Origin: Methylophaga pinxianii
GTDB lineage: Bacteria; Pseudomonadota; Gammaproteobacteria; Nitrosococcales; Methylophagaceae
Assembly (NCBI RefSeq): GCF_020447225.1
Contig: NZ_JAJAEO010000181.1
Span: 1-64,000, forward strand
Length of the DNA: 64,000 nucleotides
Direction of reading: 5' to 3'
Below the pieces are notes generated by a model. The model ran no database searches. It was not told where the DNA came from and saw nothing but the letters and a program-made list of their open reading frames with translations. Numbering within the stretch: position 1 is the stretch's first letter; each line of letters starts with the position of its first letter. Both the position numbers and the translations under genes were made by a program. Positions 27,177 to 36,681 of the stretch are shown here, piece by piece.

Positions 27177-30100
27177 TCAGTTTCTTTGAATATCCATTGA
27201 TTGCTTGTCTAGCTGTGCGACCGATAGCGGTTTGCTGAGATAAAATCCCTGAACGCTCTGGCAGCCAATGTCAGAAAGGGTCTGCATGGCAGCGTGATTT
27301 TCAATTCCTTCTATCACGGTTTCATAACCCATCTCATGCAGCATAGTCAGCAGCGCTTTGACCTTGCGGCGTTTATGTTGATCCTCTTCAAATTGATAAA
27401 TCACCGAACGATCCAGTTTTACCACCTTGATCTCACTGAGTTCGGTGATATAACCAAAATTGGAATATCCCGAACCAAAGTCATCAATGGCAATAGAAAC
27501 ACCAAGCTCGGTGAGATTTTTTAACGCCTGTTTGGCATTTTCAAAATGTGCCAATAGGGCTACTTCGGTGACTTCAATGGTCAGCCAATTGAGCGGAGCG
27601 TGTTGTTGCAGCTTCAGTAACAGTTCGCTCGTCTCAGCATCATGTAATCGATTTAAATGAGAGGGATGCATATTAATGGAAATACACAGCTTTTCTGCCT
27701 TTTCCGGATGCTCCTCTAACCATTGTTGTCGCTGCTGAATAACTTGATTGATAACCCACTCATCCAGTTCTGCAGTGAGTTTAGACATTTGCACAATCGG
27801 GATCAGCTCTTTAGGCATAATATGTCCCAACTGTGGATGATGCCAGCGGATTAATGCTTCCAGTGAGGCTTCGATATCGGGATTGCTACAATGAAAAATC
27901 GGCTGGTAGACCAGATGTAACCCCACATCCTCCCCATCAACTAATCCTCGTTGTAGCTCGGCTTCAATTTGCAGCTGTTTTCGCAGTTCATCAGAGCGCT
28001 CTGGATCGACAAAGCCAAAATAACCCTTACCATTTTCCTTGGCCCGATACATTGCAATATCGGCGTTTCGCAACAAAATATCGGGTAAGTCACCATCTTC
28101 AGGATAAATCGCAATACCGATACTGGATGAAATAAACAGATTTTGGCCATTGGCAAGATAAGGCTGTTTCAGGCTTTCAATAATGCGTTGGGCAAAAACT
28201 TGTGCATCGACTTCCGAGTCGATTTCTTCCAGCAAAATAACAAATTCATCGCCACTGATTCGTGCAAAGGTATCACTTTCACGCACCAGCTCGGATATGA
28301 CATGGGTAAAGTATTGCAGGACATCATCGCCTACTGCATGTCCCAGAGAATCGTTGATACGTTTGAAGTTATCCAAATCCAAAAACAATACTGCAAATTT
28401 ACCCTGTTTGCGGTGACTACGTGCAACGGTATCTTTCATGATCTGATTCAGATGCATGCGATTCGGTAAGCCGGTCAATTCATCAAACAGGGCCAATTGA
28501 TGCAATTGTTGTTCGCGGCGTTTTAGTTCTGCAATATCGCTGGCCAGCAATACATAACAGACTTCTCCATCATGCTGGTCTTCAACGCGACTGATGGAGA
28601 CCATTTGCGGTTTTAATTTGCCCTGGAAATAGAAATTGAGTTCACCTCGCCATGAGCCAATCAGCGAAAGTGTTTTCCATAATTGAGCTAAGGTGAGTCC
28701 ACTTTCTTCATTACACCTGAGAAAGTCATTGATATTGGTGGCCAGGATTTCATCATTCTCAATATTCAAGGTGTTCAACATGGCTTGATTTGCATAGAGA
28801 ATATGCTGCTTATGATTAATGACCAGAATATTATCCTGAGTATTATCAAACACCGATTGTGCCAGCGACATTTGACGGTTATCGTTTATTGACTGGGTGA
28901 TATCTGATTGCAGCCCAATAAAATGCGTGACCTGATTATTATCGTACACTGGCGCAATACTCAGTTGGTTCCAGAAGGAAGTGCCATCTTTACGGTAATT
29001 TAATAGAGTGGTTTGCAGTGGTATACCCTCATTTATCGCTTGTTTGATAGAGTCGACAGCGCTTGCCTGAGTCTCTTCACCTTGCAAAAAACGGCAGTTA
29101 TGACCGATGACTTCTTCGCTTTTATAGCCCGTCATTCGGGTAAAGGCTTCATTGGTATAAAGAATGGGCATATCTTTAGTGAGGGCATCAACTATGATAA
29201 TGCCTTGCTGGGCAGCTTCCATTGCTCGGGCTTGCAGATTATTTTCTATCAGGGATTGTTTCAGGCGCTCATAGGTTTGAATGAGCTCAGTGTTTTCCCA
29301 AAACAATAAAACGGCGCCATTGATATTGCCCTGATTATCGAGATAAGAATTTACGGAAAGCAGATAATGTTGCTCTCCGGTAATTTGAAATGTAACGGTT
29401 TCACCTGTTTCGTGGGCTGTTTCAATGAGTTTGACCAAATCAGGCAGACGATAATTACTGCGTAATTGGGTCAGGCGAAGACCTACATTTTCACTTTGCA
29501 GATTAAACAGTTGTTTTGCAGCGGGATTGAAATGAGTCAGCAATAAATTGTCATCCACCACCATAAACGGATGTGACAAGCTGTTCTGCATGTTTTGCAG
29601 ATCGGTATTGAGAGAAATAATTTCATTACTCTTTACCTGCATTTCCTCATTAACAGTCGTCAGTTCTTCATTGGTGGATTGCAGTTCTTCATTTGAGGTT
29701 TCCAACTCTTCATTGGTGGATTGCAATTCTTCATTGGCGGACTGCATTTCTTCATTAACCGATTGCAGTTCTTCATTGGATGTTTCTAATTCTTCAATGA
29801 CGGTTTGCAGATGTTCTTTGGTGGAGGATAATTCTTGCTGCAACTGGATGATACGTTCGTAATTGGCGGATTCTGTTTCCGCCTCAAGGTCATTATCCAG
29901 CGCGGTTTGTTCAAAACGGATCAGATATAACGCATCATTTAACTCAGTAATTTGCAGTGGCATCACTTCAAACATAAAGGCATCACTGCCAAGACGAATA
30001 ATATGACTACGGTAGGATTGTGGTTGTTTTTTTGCACGATAAACCAGTCCTTTGATCTCCATCTGGAACTCACTTCGAACCATGCTTTGTACATTCAGAC

Positions 30101-31748
30101 TGGCGCGGCCTCGTCCAATTTGAGTAATGGGTGAAATATCGCCATAGATAAACCGGATCTCCATATGATCATCTACCACAAATGCATTGGAGATAATGAA
30201 TTGGGTAACTGCTTTGAAAACTCTCTCGTCCAACGTTTCAATATGTCTTGAAGCTGTATTTACGGGCTGGCTTTTTAAGTTGTTGGACGGCTGCTGTTTT
30301 ACCTGATGTCTGCGATAAACTTCCAGGCTGTTTACATTTCTGCGTGAAAAAGTCCGACCCTCGTTGGAGTCGATCTCAAATAATTCATTGTTAGGTAAGG
30401 ATTCCGATTTACCTAAAAACAGAAAACCATCACTATTCAAAGCATAATGAAAGGTCGCTTGAACTTGTTTCTGTAACTGGGATTTCATGTAGATTAGAAC
30501 ATTCCGGCAGGTCACCATATCGAGTCTTAAAAAAGCCGGATCTTCTACCAGGTTTTGTTTGGCAAACAATACCATATCCCGTAATGGTTTTTTGACCACA
30601 TAACCATCACTCATATGCGTGAAATGACGGTCTAAACGCTGCTGTGACAAACCCTTTATTGCCGCCTGTTCATATTTTCCTTTACGAGCAATAGCCAGCG
30701 CTTTCATATCAATATCTGTGGCAAATATCTGTGCCCGATAGTCATCCAGTTCGTGCCCCAGTATTTCGCGTAATAGGATGGCGATACTGTATGCTTCTTC
30801 GCCGGTAGCACAGCCAGCCACCCAGATGCGAATTTCGTCGCCTTTTTGTTTGCGTTCAATAATTCGGCGCAACAATTTTTCCAATTCATTAAAAGCGGTT
30901 TCATCGCGGAAAAAAGCTGTTACCGAGATCAGCAGATCTTGATAGAGATTATTCAACTCATCTGGATGAGCTTGAACATATTGTTCATATTCGATCCAGC
31001 TGGCCGTATCTGTAGCCATCAATCGGCGGTGAATGCGCCTGCGTAAGGTATTGTCTTTATAGTTATAAAAGCTCACCCCAGTATGTTTGGCCAATAGCCC
31101 CAGTATGCTGTCAAACGAGTCAAACTGATTATCTGTTGTTTTGGGTGGTTTACTTATTTCTTCATAATTGCACAGACGAATTAGCTCTTTCGCAATTTGT
31201 GCCGCACTTAAAACCCGATCCACACAGCCTGTATCAATTGCGGATTTTGGCATGCCTTCATATTTGGCTTCACTAAGCAGCTGAGCAAACACAAAACCAT
31301 CTCGCGCTTTAATCTCCCGGCAGCCACGCGCGCCATCAGTGCCTGTACCAGACAACACAACGGCAACAGCAACAGCTCTTTCATGGTAGGTCTCAGCCAT
31401 GGAAACAAACAAATCGTTGGCTGATGGTTTGGGAACGCCATGTTGATGAGTGGATTGTAAAAATATTTTATCAGCGCTTACCGTGCCGTTATATCCCGGC
31501 GGAATAACCACAGCGGTTCCGGGTGTTAAGGGCATACCATTTTTGGCTGTCAGAATAGGGAAGTTACTTTCTCTGGCTAATAAATTTGCCAGTAAGCTTT
31601 CATGATCAGGTGAGAGATGTTGTGCAATCACAATGCAGAGGCTGTCATGCTTTTCGGTGTTTTTTAGCAAACTAGTCAACGCTTCTAGTCCACCCGCTGA
31701 AGCTGCCAGACCGACATACAGCGGCTTTCGACTAACAGTTTTAAGCAT
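27177..31748 (-). CDS. CheB-CheR-PAS-LOV-PAS-GGDEF-EAL hybrid signalling protein
   Basis: A 1523-residue soluble protein. Domains in order: CheB methylesterase (about residues 10-190; catalytic Ser in ASAGG, His in QHLSP, Asp in GTGTDGARG), CheR methyltransferase (215-480; GCATGEEAYS), a heptad coiled coil (about 635-705), a PAS domain (715-835), a LOV domain (843-950), another PAS (955-1075), GGDEF (1085-1220; SGDEF with inhibitory site RESD) and EAL (1240-1500; EALIRW, DDFGSGY, VKLDRS). The LOV core GHNCRFLQG has the flavin-adduct cysteine near residue 885, and NYRKDG, FWN and LQSD complete the FMN pocket. Cyclase and phosphodiesterase motifs both look intact. ATG 31748 has AGGAGTG five bases upstream. 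No chemoreceptor is nearby. Confidence 0.93.
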   Translation of the reverse strand: MLKTVSRKPLYVGLAASAGGLEALTSLLKNTEKHDSLCIVIAQHLSPDHESLLANLLARESNFPILTAKNGMPLTPGTAVVIPPGYNGTVSADKIFLQSTHQHGVPKPSANDLFVSMAETYHERAVAVAVVLSGTGTDGARGCREIKARDGFVFAQLLSEAKYEGMPKSAIDTGCVDRVLSAAQIAKELIRLCNYEEISKPPKTTDNQFDSFDSILGLLAKHTGVSFYNYKDNTLRRRIHRRLMATDTASWIEYEQYVQAHPDELNNLYQDLLISVTAFFRDETAFNELEKLLRRIIERKQKGDEIRIWVAGCATGEEAYSIAILLREILGHELDDYRAQIFATDIDMKALAIARKGKYEQAAIKGLSQQRLDRHFTHMSDGYVVKKPLRDMVLFAKQNLVEDPAFLRLDMVTCRNVLIYMKSQLQKQVQATFHYALNSDGFLFLGKSESLPNNELFEIDSNEGRTFSRRNVNSLEVYRRHQVKQQPSNNLKSQPVNTASRHIETLDERVFKAVTQFIISNAFVVDDHMEIRFIYGDISPITQIGRGRASLNVQSMVRSEFQMEIKGLVYRAKKQPQSYRSHIIRLGSDAFMFEVMPLQITELNDALYLIRFEQTALDNDLEAETESANYERIIQLQQELSSTKEHLQTVIEELETSNEELQSVNEEMQSANEELQSTNEELETSNEELQSTNEELTTVNEEMQVKSNEIISLNTDLQNMQNSLSHPFMVVDDNLLLTHFNPAAKQLFNLQSENVGLRLTQLRSNYRLPDLVKLIETAHETGETVTFQITGEQHYLLSVNSYLDNQGNINGAVLLFWENTELIQTYERLKQSLIENNLQARAMEAAQQGIIIVDALTKDMPILYTNEAFTRMTGYKSEEVIGHNCRFLQGEETQASAVDSIKQAINEGIPLQTTLLNYRKDGTSFWNQLSIAPVYDNNQVTHFIGLQSDITQSINDNRQMSLAQSVFDNTQDNILVINHKQHILYANQAMLNTLNIENDEILATNINDFLRCNEESGLTLAQLWKTLSLIGSWRGELNFYFQGKLKPQMVSISRVEDQHDGEVCYVLLASDIAELKRREQQLHQLALFDELTGLPNRMHLNQIMKDTVARSHRKQGKFAVLFLDLDNFKRINDSLGHAVGDDVLQYFTHVISELVRESDTFARISGDEFVILLEEIDSEVDAQVFAQRIIESLKQPYLANGQNLFISSSIGIAIYPEDGDLPDILLRNADIAMYRAKENGKGYFGFVDPERSDELRKQLQIEAELQRGLVDGEDVGLHLVYQPIFHCSNPDIEASLEALIRWHHPQLGHIMPKELIPIVQMSKLTAELDEWVINQVIQQRQQWLEEHPEKAEKLCISINMHPSHLNRLHDAETSELLLKLQQHAPLNWLTIEVTEVALLAHFENAKQALKNLTELGVSIAIDDFGSGYSNFGYITELSEIKVVKLDRSVIYQFEEDQHKRRKVKALLTMLHEMGYETVIEGIENHAAMQTLSDIGCQSVQGFYLSKPLSVAQLDKQSMDIQRN
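29641..29815 (-). repeat. Heptad coding repeats (21-bp period) in the CheB-CheR linker
   Basis: Tandem units encoding variants of NEELQST (NEELETS, NEEMQSA, NEELTTV) repeat about eight times. They form the long coiled coil that joins CheR to the PAS/LOV sensor region, as in many CheB-CheR fusions. Their near-identity makes the opposite strand look like a serine-rich open frame, which is an artefact. Confidence 0.85.
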
Positions 31749-31989
31749 CAATCACTCCTAAGAAGACGCCTGTGCATCCGCTATTTGTTCTTGCTGACGT
31801 GCTAAATGAGCAGGAAAAGATATGGGCTTTAAGGGCAGTCTGATTTGAATTTTTTGACAACATTACCTTGGATAAAATTGGCCAGCTTTAACTTAAATTA
31901 AAAAATTCTGAGCAAGCGACTGAGACAGCATTGATAACTGGAAGCGGGTAATAGCACTGTAAAAGGTGTTGGAGATAAAAAAATCAGAC

Positions 31990-32015
31990 AAAAAAAAGCC
32001 GCGCAATGCACGGCT
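31990..32015 (-). terminator. Rho-independent terminator of the VPLPA-CTERM gene
   Basis: On the minus strand AGCCGTGC-ATT-GCGCGGCT forms an 8-bp stem with one G.U pair, followed by eight T residues. It lies 24 bases after the stop codon of the gene ending at 32039. Confidence 0.9.
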
Positions 32016-32038
32016 AAAATTCTTGAATAAGTATTAAG

Positions 32039-32587
32039 TTAAATTATCAGGCGGCGTCTTATGCCTAATAATCCCATCAGGGCTGGTGCAAATAACCATA
32101 ACGCTGCTGGAAGTGGTACTTCTGAAACGGGGGCAGTATTAAAATAAGCGAAGTGTGAAACATCTTTACCATCATGCGTCAGAAAGTCCAGGTTTGATAT
32201 CGGAGTGTCGAATAAACCGATTAGGGTGGTTGTTCCATACTTCATTAAAAAACCGGAAAAGGTCAGGTTCAAGGCAGTCGTATTTAAAGTATTGGTCGTT
32301 GGATTCTCTATCTTGAAAAAATCCGTTACCAGAAAACTGGAACCTGCTGCTGATATTGCAGTTTGTAAATGTGCCGCATTCATTGCCGTTGGATTGGGTT
32401 TTGAAACATAGAATCCTTCAGTTGCTCCTGGCAAAAAATCATTGATATTTTGCACCTCAGAGATTTTCCCTTTATAGCCATTCGCATCATACGAGACGGT
32501 TCCGGTTAATATTAATGATGCTGCATTTACACTCGCACAAAATGGCATCAAACCGACCAAAAGTAATGTTTTAATATAATTTTCATA
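32039..32587 (-). CDS. VPLPA-CTERM exported protein with apparent signal-peptide frameshift
   Basis: The C-terminus reads VPLPAALWLFAPALMGLLG followed by an Arg cluster, a VPLPA-CTERM sorting signal processed by exosortase-type systems. The body (about 130 residues) is a beta-rich, Asn/Thr-rich secreted domain. The uninterrupted frame begins only at a TTG at 32560 (MVGLMPFCASVNA), too short for a normal signal peptide. The ATG at 32587 encodes MKIIL and then runs out of frame at a run of four A (32569-32572 on the complement). One more A would restore a textbook signal peptide (MKIILKTLLLVGLMPFCASVNA). So this is a real frameshift, a slippage site or a sequencing error. The coordinates given span the repaired frame. 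Confidence 0.7.
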   Translation of the reverse strand, partial: YENYIKTLLLVGLMPFCASVNAASLILTGTVSYDANGYKGKISEVQNINDFLPGATEGFYVSKPNPTAMNAAHLQTAISAAGSSFLVTDFFKIENPTTNTLNTTALNLTFSGFLMKYGTTTLIGLFDTPISNLDFLTHDGKDVSHFAYFNTAPVSEVPLPAALWLFAPALMGLLGIRRRLII

Positions 32588-32804
32588 AGTTGTGCCCCCC
32601 AGGGATTTTGTTATTGTTGTGAACTACACCCTATAATTTAAGGGGCCGTACATAACATTTATATTGTACCTTGGTACTAATTCCCGGTTTTTAATGTGAA
32701 AAATTCCTAGGTAACATAGGTCAATTATAGCCTGAATGACATTGTATGTTGGTCATGCAAAACAGCAAACAGAGAAACCTGCCGATAGGCGCTGATTGAT
32801 GTAA

Positions 32805-33893
32805 TCATGCCAGAGCATTGTCAGGCGAATTTGAAAATACCGCCAGATGATCAGCTTCAAGCCGTATTCCAAGATACTCACCGATGTCATGTTGGTGATG
32901 ACTTTGAACCAGACAGAGGATCTTTTGGCCGCTCTGCAATTTGAGAGTGTAAAGATAAACTGCACCGCGAAATACTCTGGCTACAATCTCGGCTTTTAAC
33001 GGACTGTTGTCATCATGAATAATATCGTCCGGTCTGAGCAGTAAATTAACCTTATGACCCGTTGTCGCGTCTGAAGTCATTTTGCCACTGACAATACCCA
33101 GTTCCGTGCTGATTTTATTATCATCAATAATTTCACCAGGTATCAGCACACCTTGTCCGATAAAATCAGCGACAAAACGACTGCTGGGGCGGTGGTATAA
33201 ATCATACCCATTACCCCATTGCAATAACTTGCCATTTCCCAGCACGCCAATCTGATCGGCCATGGCAAAAGCTTCATGTTGATCATGAGTGACCATGATT
33301 GCGGTGATACCATCACGTCGCAATAAATGTCGCACTTCCCTGGCAAGTTGTTCACGTAATTCCGAATCCATACTGGAAAAAGGTTCGTCGAGCAGCAGAA
33401 TATCAGGTCTTGGTGCCATTGCTCGAGCCAACGCAACACGTTGCTGCTGCCCCCCGGAAAGCTGATGTGGATATTGATTTCTGGACTCGGTTAATTCAAC
33501 CAGTTCGAGTAAATCATCTACCCGTTGTTGCTGTTGCTTACGCGGCAGTTTTTGTAGCCCAAACCCTATGTTTTTGGCCACTGTCAGATGTGGGAATAAG
33601 GCAAAATCCTGAAACACCATACCAATATGGCGTTTTTCGGGAGGGAGAAAAAAATCAGCAGAACTGACGGTTTGATCATGTAATACGATACTGCCCTGCA
33701 TTAGGGGCTCAAACCCTGCAATAGCTCGTAAAACAGAGGTTTTTCCACACCCGGATGGGCCAAGTAAACAAGCAATTTCACCGTCATTTAACTGAAAGGA
33801 AATTCCTTCTACAACTGGCCTGCCAGCATAACCAATGCTGATATTGTCGACGAGTAATTGAGGCGTTGGTATGGAGGTATCAATGTTCATCAT
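32805..33893 (-). CDS. fbpC: Fe(3+) ABC transporter ATP-binding protein
   Basis: The ATPase of a periplasmic ferric-iron importer, 362 residues. Walker A is GPSGCGKTS, the signature LSGGQQQRVALARAMAP, Walker B LLLDEPFSSMD, and the H-loop VTHDQHEA. A C-terminal TOBE-type regulatory region (about residues 250-350) follows, as in FbpC/CysA-type ATPases. The start overlaps the end of the permease gene by 14 bases, and two adjacent ATGs (33893, 33890) are possible. The operon order is fbpA-fbpB-fbpC, all on the minus strand. Confidence 0.92.
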   Translation of the reverse strand: MMNIDTSIPTPQLLVDNISIGYAGRPVVEGISFQLNDGEIACLLGPSGCGKTSVLRAIAGFEPLMQGSIVLHDQTVSSADFFLPPEKRHIGMVFQDFALFPHLTVAKNIGFGLQKLPRKQQQQRVDDLLELVELTESRNQYPHQLSGGQQQRVALARAMAPRPDILLLDEPFSSMDSELREQLAREVRHLLRRDGITAIMVTHDQHEAFAMADQIGVLGNGKLLQWGNGYDLYHRPSSRFVADFIGQGVLIPGEIIDDNKISTELGIVSGKMTSDATTGHKVNLLLRPDDIIHDDNSPLKAEIVARVFRGAVYLYTLKLQSGQKILCLVQSHHQHDIGEYLGIRLEADHLAVFSNSPDNALA

Positions 33894-35538
33894 GAGCCAA
33901 TTTTAGCTTGCGGGATCGGGTAATCGTTTTACTCAACAAAATTACTGGAATAATACCGGCAATCACAATAGCCAACGCAGCGGGGGCGGCTTCAGCCAGA
34001 CGTTCATCTGATGCCAGTTCATACGCTTTGACGGCAAGCGTATTAAAGTTGAAGGGGCGTAATATTAATGTTGCAGGTAATTCCTTCAACACATCGACAA
34101 AGACCAGTAGCAGTGCAGTCATTAATGAAGCACTCAGCATCGGGATATGAATCTGTCGAAGGATTTGCAATGGACGAAAACCAAAAGAACGGCCGGCTTC
34201 ATCCATTGAGTGGGTAATGCGTGTCAGACCACTATCGACGGTTTGCAATGACACCGCGAGAAACCTGGTCAAATAAGCAAACGTGACGGCCACCAAGGTG
34301 CCGCTCAACAACAGGCCGGTAGAATAATTAAAATGACTACGGGCCAGATCGTCAATCGTATTGTCAATCCAGGCAAACGGGATCATCACCCCCACAGCAA
34401 TCACGGCACCAGGAACCGCATAGCCCATTCCGGCCACCCGAACAGCTCCGCTAACCAATTTGCCAGGATAAAGTCGTTGGGCGTAAGCCATGACAATGGC
34501 TAAAACCAATGCCAATACCGCAGCGGCGGCAGCAAGCGAAAGACTGTTAACCAGTAATCTCATAAACTCGGCATCAATTACGGTATCAGCCACATGAATG
34601 GTCCAGCTGAGTAATTGTAATGCGGGCAATAAAAAACCAAGACAGAGCACAATCAAACAGAAAATGAATGCGAGAAAAGCACGACCACCGGTTAATTGAA
34701 AACGACGGAGATCCTGATGACGTCGGCTGGTGTGGTGATAGCGCGCCTGACGACGCGAATAACGTTCGATAATAACCAGGGCAAAAACAAACACCATCAG
34801 CCCTGCAGCCAATTGCGCCGCTGCCGCCGCACTACCCATACCAAACCAGGTGCGGAAAATACCGGTTGTAAACGTACTGATACCAAAGAATTGTACGGTC
34901 CCGTAATCGGCTAAGGTTTCCATCAATGCAAGTGATAAGCCGGCAATGATGGCAGGCCGCGCCAATGGCAGCGCCACTCGCCAAAATGTTTTCCATGGTC
35001 CATTACCCAGAGTACGGCTGACATCCAGAACACAGATGGACTGATTAAGAAATGCTGCCCGACTGAGCAAATAAACGTAAGGATAAAGTACCAGTGTCAA
35101 CATGACGACTGCGCCATTCAATGAACGGATCTGAGGGAACCAGTAATCACCATATTGCCAGCCAAACCATTCACGTAACGTCATTTGCACCGGTCCGGCA
35201 AAATCCAGCATACCGGTATAGGTATAGGCAATAATGTAGGCTGGCATTGCCATTGGCAGCAGCAGCGCCCATTCAAACAGGCCGCGACCAGGAAATTGGC
35301 ACATTGTAGTCAGCCAGGCTGCGGTGACACCAATCAATAACGTGCCTATGGCGACACCCAACATCAGTAATAATGAATTACGGATATAGTCGGGTAGGAC
35401 TGTCGAGCTTAAATGTTGCCAAATATCACCACTGGGAACAAAGACATGAGCCAGGACCACCACTACCGGCATTGACAGTATGACTGCCAATACCAGAATA
35501 AACAGTGGGTAGGGACGGTAGGGGTTTAAGCTTGACAT
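33880..35538 (-). CDS. fbpB: Fe(3+) ABC transporter permease, fused two-domain type
   Basis: A 552-residue inner-membrane permease with two homologous halves of about six helices each, the FbpB/SfuB arrangement. The EAA-type loops contacting the ATPase are recognisable (TLGNGPWKTFWRVALPLARPAI in the first half, and SFGFRPLQILRQIHIPML in the second). It should carry iron released by the binding protein into the cytoplasm. The binding-protein gene lies 58 bases upstream and the ATPase overlaps downstream. Confidence 0.92.
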   Translation of the reverse strand: MSSLNPYRPYPLFILVLAVILSMPVVVVLAHVFVPSGDIWQHLSSTVLPDYIRNSLLLMLGVAIGTLLIGVTAAWLTTMCQFPGRGLFEWALLLPMAMPAYIIAYTYTGMLDFAGPVQMTLREWFGWQYGDYWFPQIRSLNGAVVMLTLVLYPYVYLLSRAAFLNQSICVLDVSRTLGNGPWKTFWRVALPLARPAIIAGLSLALMETLADYGTVQFFGISTFTTGIFRTWFGMGSAAAAAQLAAGLMVFVFALVIIERYSRRQARYHHTSRRHQDLRRFQLTGGRAFLAFIFCLIVLCLGFLLPALQLLSWTIHVADTVIDAEFMRLLVNSLSLAAAAAVLALVLAIVMAYAQRLYPGKLVSGAVRVAGMGYAVPGAVIAVGVMIPFAWIDNTIDDLARSHFNYSTGLLLSGTLVAVTFAYLTRFLAVSLQTVDSGLTRITHSMDEAGRSFGFRPLQILRQIHIPMLSASLMTALLLVFVDVLKELPATLILRPFNFNTLAVKAYELASDERLAEAAPAALAIVIAGIIPVILLSKTITRSRKLKLAHDEH

Positions 35539-35596
35539 GAAATTGTAAAGTTGGCGTTTGTACTGGCAAAACCGCCAACTTTACGCATCGAATTGC

Positions 35597-36637
35597 TTAT
35601 TGCCAACCTGCACGATCCATCAGGCGCAAGGCGTCGGCGTTATATTCACCTAATTTATCCATATCCAGTGGATCGGCACGGAACTCTCCCCATTGTTCCA
35701 GCAATTCTCCTTTTTCGATATCGGCTCGCACCGGGAATTCGCCGTTTGCTTCTGCGTACCAGTGCTGAGCAGTGTCACTGGTTAGAAACTCCAGCAGTTT
35801 GATCGCATTATCACGGTGTTTGGCATCTTTGATGATGGCGGCTCCAGAAACATTAATATGCACGCCACGACCATCCTGGTTAGGCCAGAAAATTGCCAAT
35901 TTTTCCGCTGCTTCACGCTCGGAAGGATCGTTACTGGTCAACATGCCAGCAAGATAATAAGTATTAGCAATAACGATATCGCATTGACCTGCTGCGGCGG
36001 CACTAATCTGATCACGATCGCCACCTTGGGGGGAACGAGCGAAATTGGCAACCAGTCCTTTTGCCCACTCTTCTGTCGCCGCTTCGCCATTGGCTACAAT
36101 CATGGAGGCCACCATAGACTGGTTATAAATATTGCTTGATGAACGAACACAGATTCTGTTTTTCCAACGCGGATCGACCAAGGCTTCATAAGTTGAAAGC
36201 TCAGCAGGATCAACACGATCTTTTACGTACATGATCGGACGGGCACGCAGAGATAATCCAAACCAGTAACCTTCAGGGTGCCGATACGAAGATGGGATTC
36301 GCTCTTGCAGGATTTCCGATTCAACCGGTTCAACCAGGTCCACTTCCATGGCTCGGTGCAACCGTCCTGCATCAGTGGTTAACAACATATCTGCCGGAGT
36401 GTTACGCCCTTCATTTTGCAGCCGCTGTAATAATTCATCTGCGTTACCAGTGACCAGATTGACTTTGATTCCGGTTTCTTCGGTGAACTCATCCAATAAA
36501 GGTTTAATCAAAGACTCAATTCGCGCTGAATAAAGATTGACCTCTTGTACTTCGTCTTTCCCATTATCACTGCACCCAGTGATGAGCGTGACAGATAGAC
36601 CCAGCCAAATACTCAGAAAAATACCTGCTTTGCGCAT
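35597..36637 (-). CDS. fbpA: Fe(3+)-binding lipoprotein of ABC transporter
   Basis: A 346-residue extracytoplasmic iron-binding protein (FbpA/FutA/IdiA family). The N-terminal lipobox LITGC (Cys about residue 22) suggests it is membrane-tethered, unlike soluble FbpA. The mature N-terminus VNLYSARIES is the family's first strand, and NTYYLAGM carries the paired tyrosines that bind Fe(3+). GYWFGLSLRARPIMY and the C-terminal AEANGEFPV are also conserved. GGAG lies close to the ATG. A Fur-like site sits 26-44 bases upstream of the start. Confidence 0.92.
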   Translation of the reverse strand: MRKAGIFLSIWLGLSVTLITGCSDNGKDEVQEVNLYSARIESLIKPLLDEFTEETGIKVNLVTGNADELLQRLQNEGRNTPADMLLTTDAGRLHRAMEVDLVEPVESEILQERIPSSYRHPEGYWFGLSLRARPIMYVKDRVDPAELSTYEALVDPRWKNRICVRSSSNIYNQSMVASMIVANGEAATEEWAKGLVANFARSPQGGDRDQISAAAAGQCDIVIANTYYLAGMLTSNDPSEREAAEKLAIFWPNQDGRGVHINVSGAAIIKDAKHRDNAIKLLEFLTSDTAQHWYAEANGEFPVRADIEKGELLEQWGEFRADPLDMDKLGEYNADALRLMDRAGWQ

Positions 36638-36662
36638 AGAACACTCCGTGGTTAAAAACTAA

Positions 36663-36681
36663 CCTAATGATAATGAGATTT
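36663..36681 (-). promoter_or_regulatory. Putative Fur box upstream of fbpABC
   Basis: On the minus strand AAATCTCATTATCATTAGG contains the Fur half-site ATTATCA as an exact match (36668-36674), with overlapping CATTATCATTA units. The other half-site is degenerate. Position and the iron-transport operon downstream support Fur control; this is inferred. Confidence 0.5.

Noticed and set aside
29641-29815. Regular 21-bp repeats that could suggest a CRISPR array or minisatellite
   Set aside because: The repeats are diverged and in frame with a coiled coil; there are no unique spacers.
29548-29862. Serine- and cysteine-rich frame opposite the CheB-CheR gene
   Set aside because: It is the complement of the heptad coiled-coil codons, so its repetitive look comes from the real gene.
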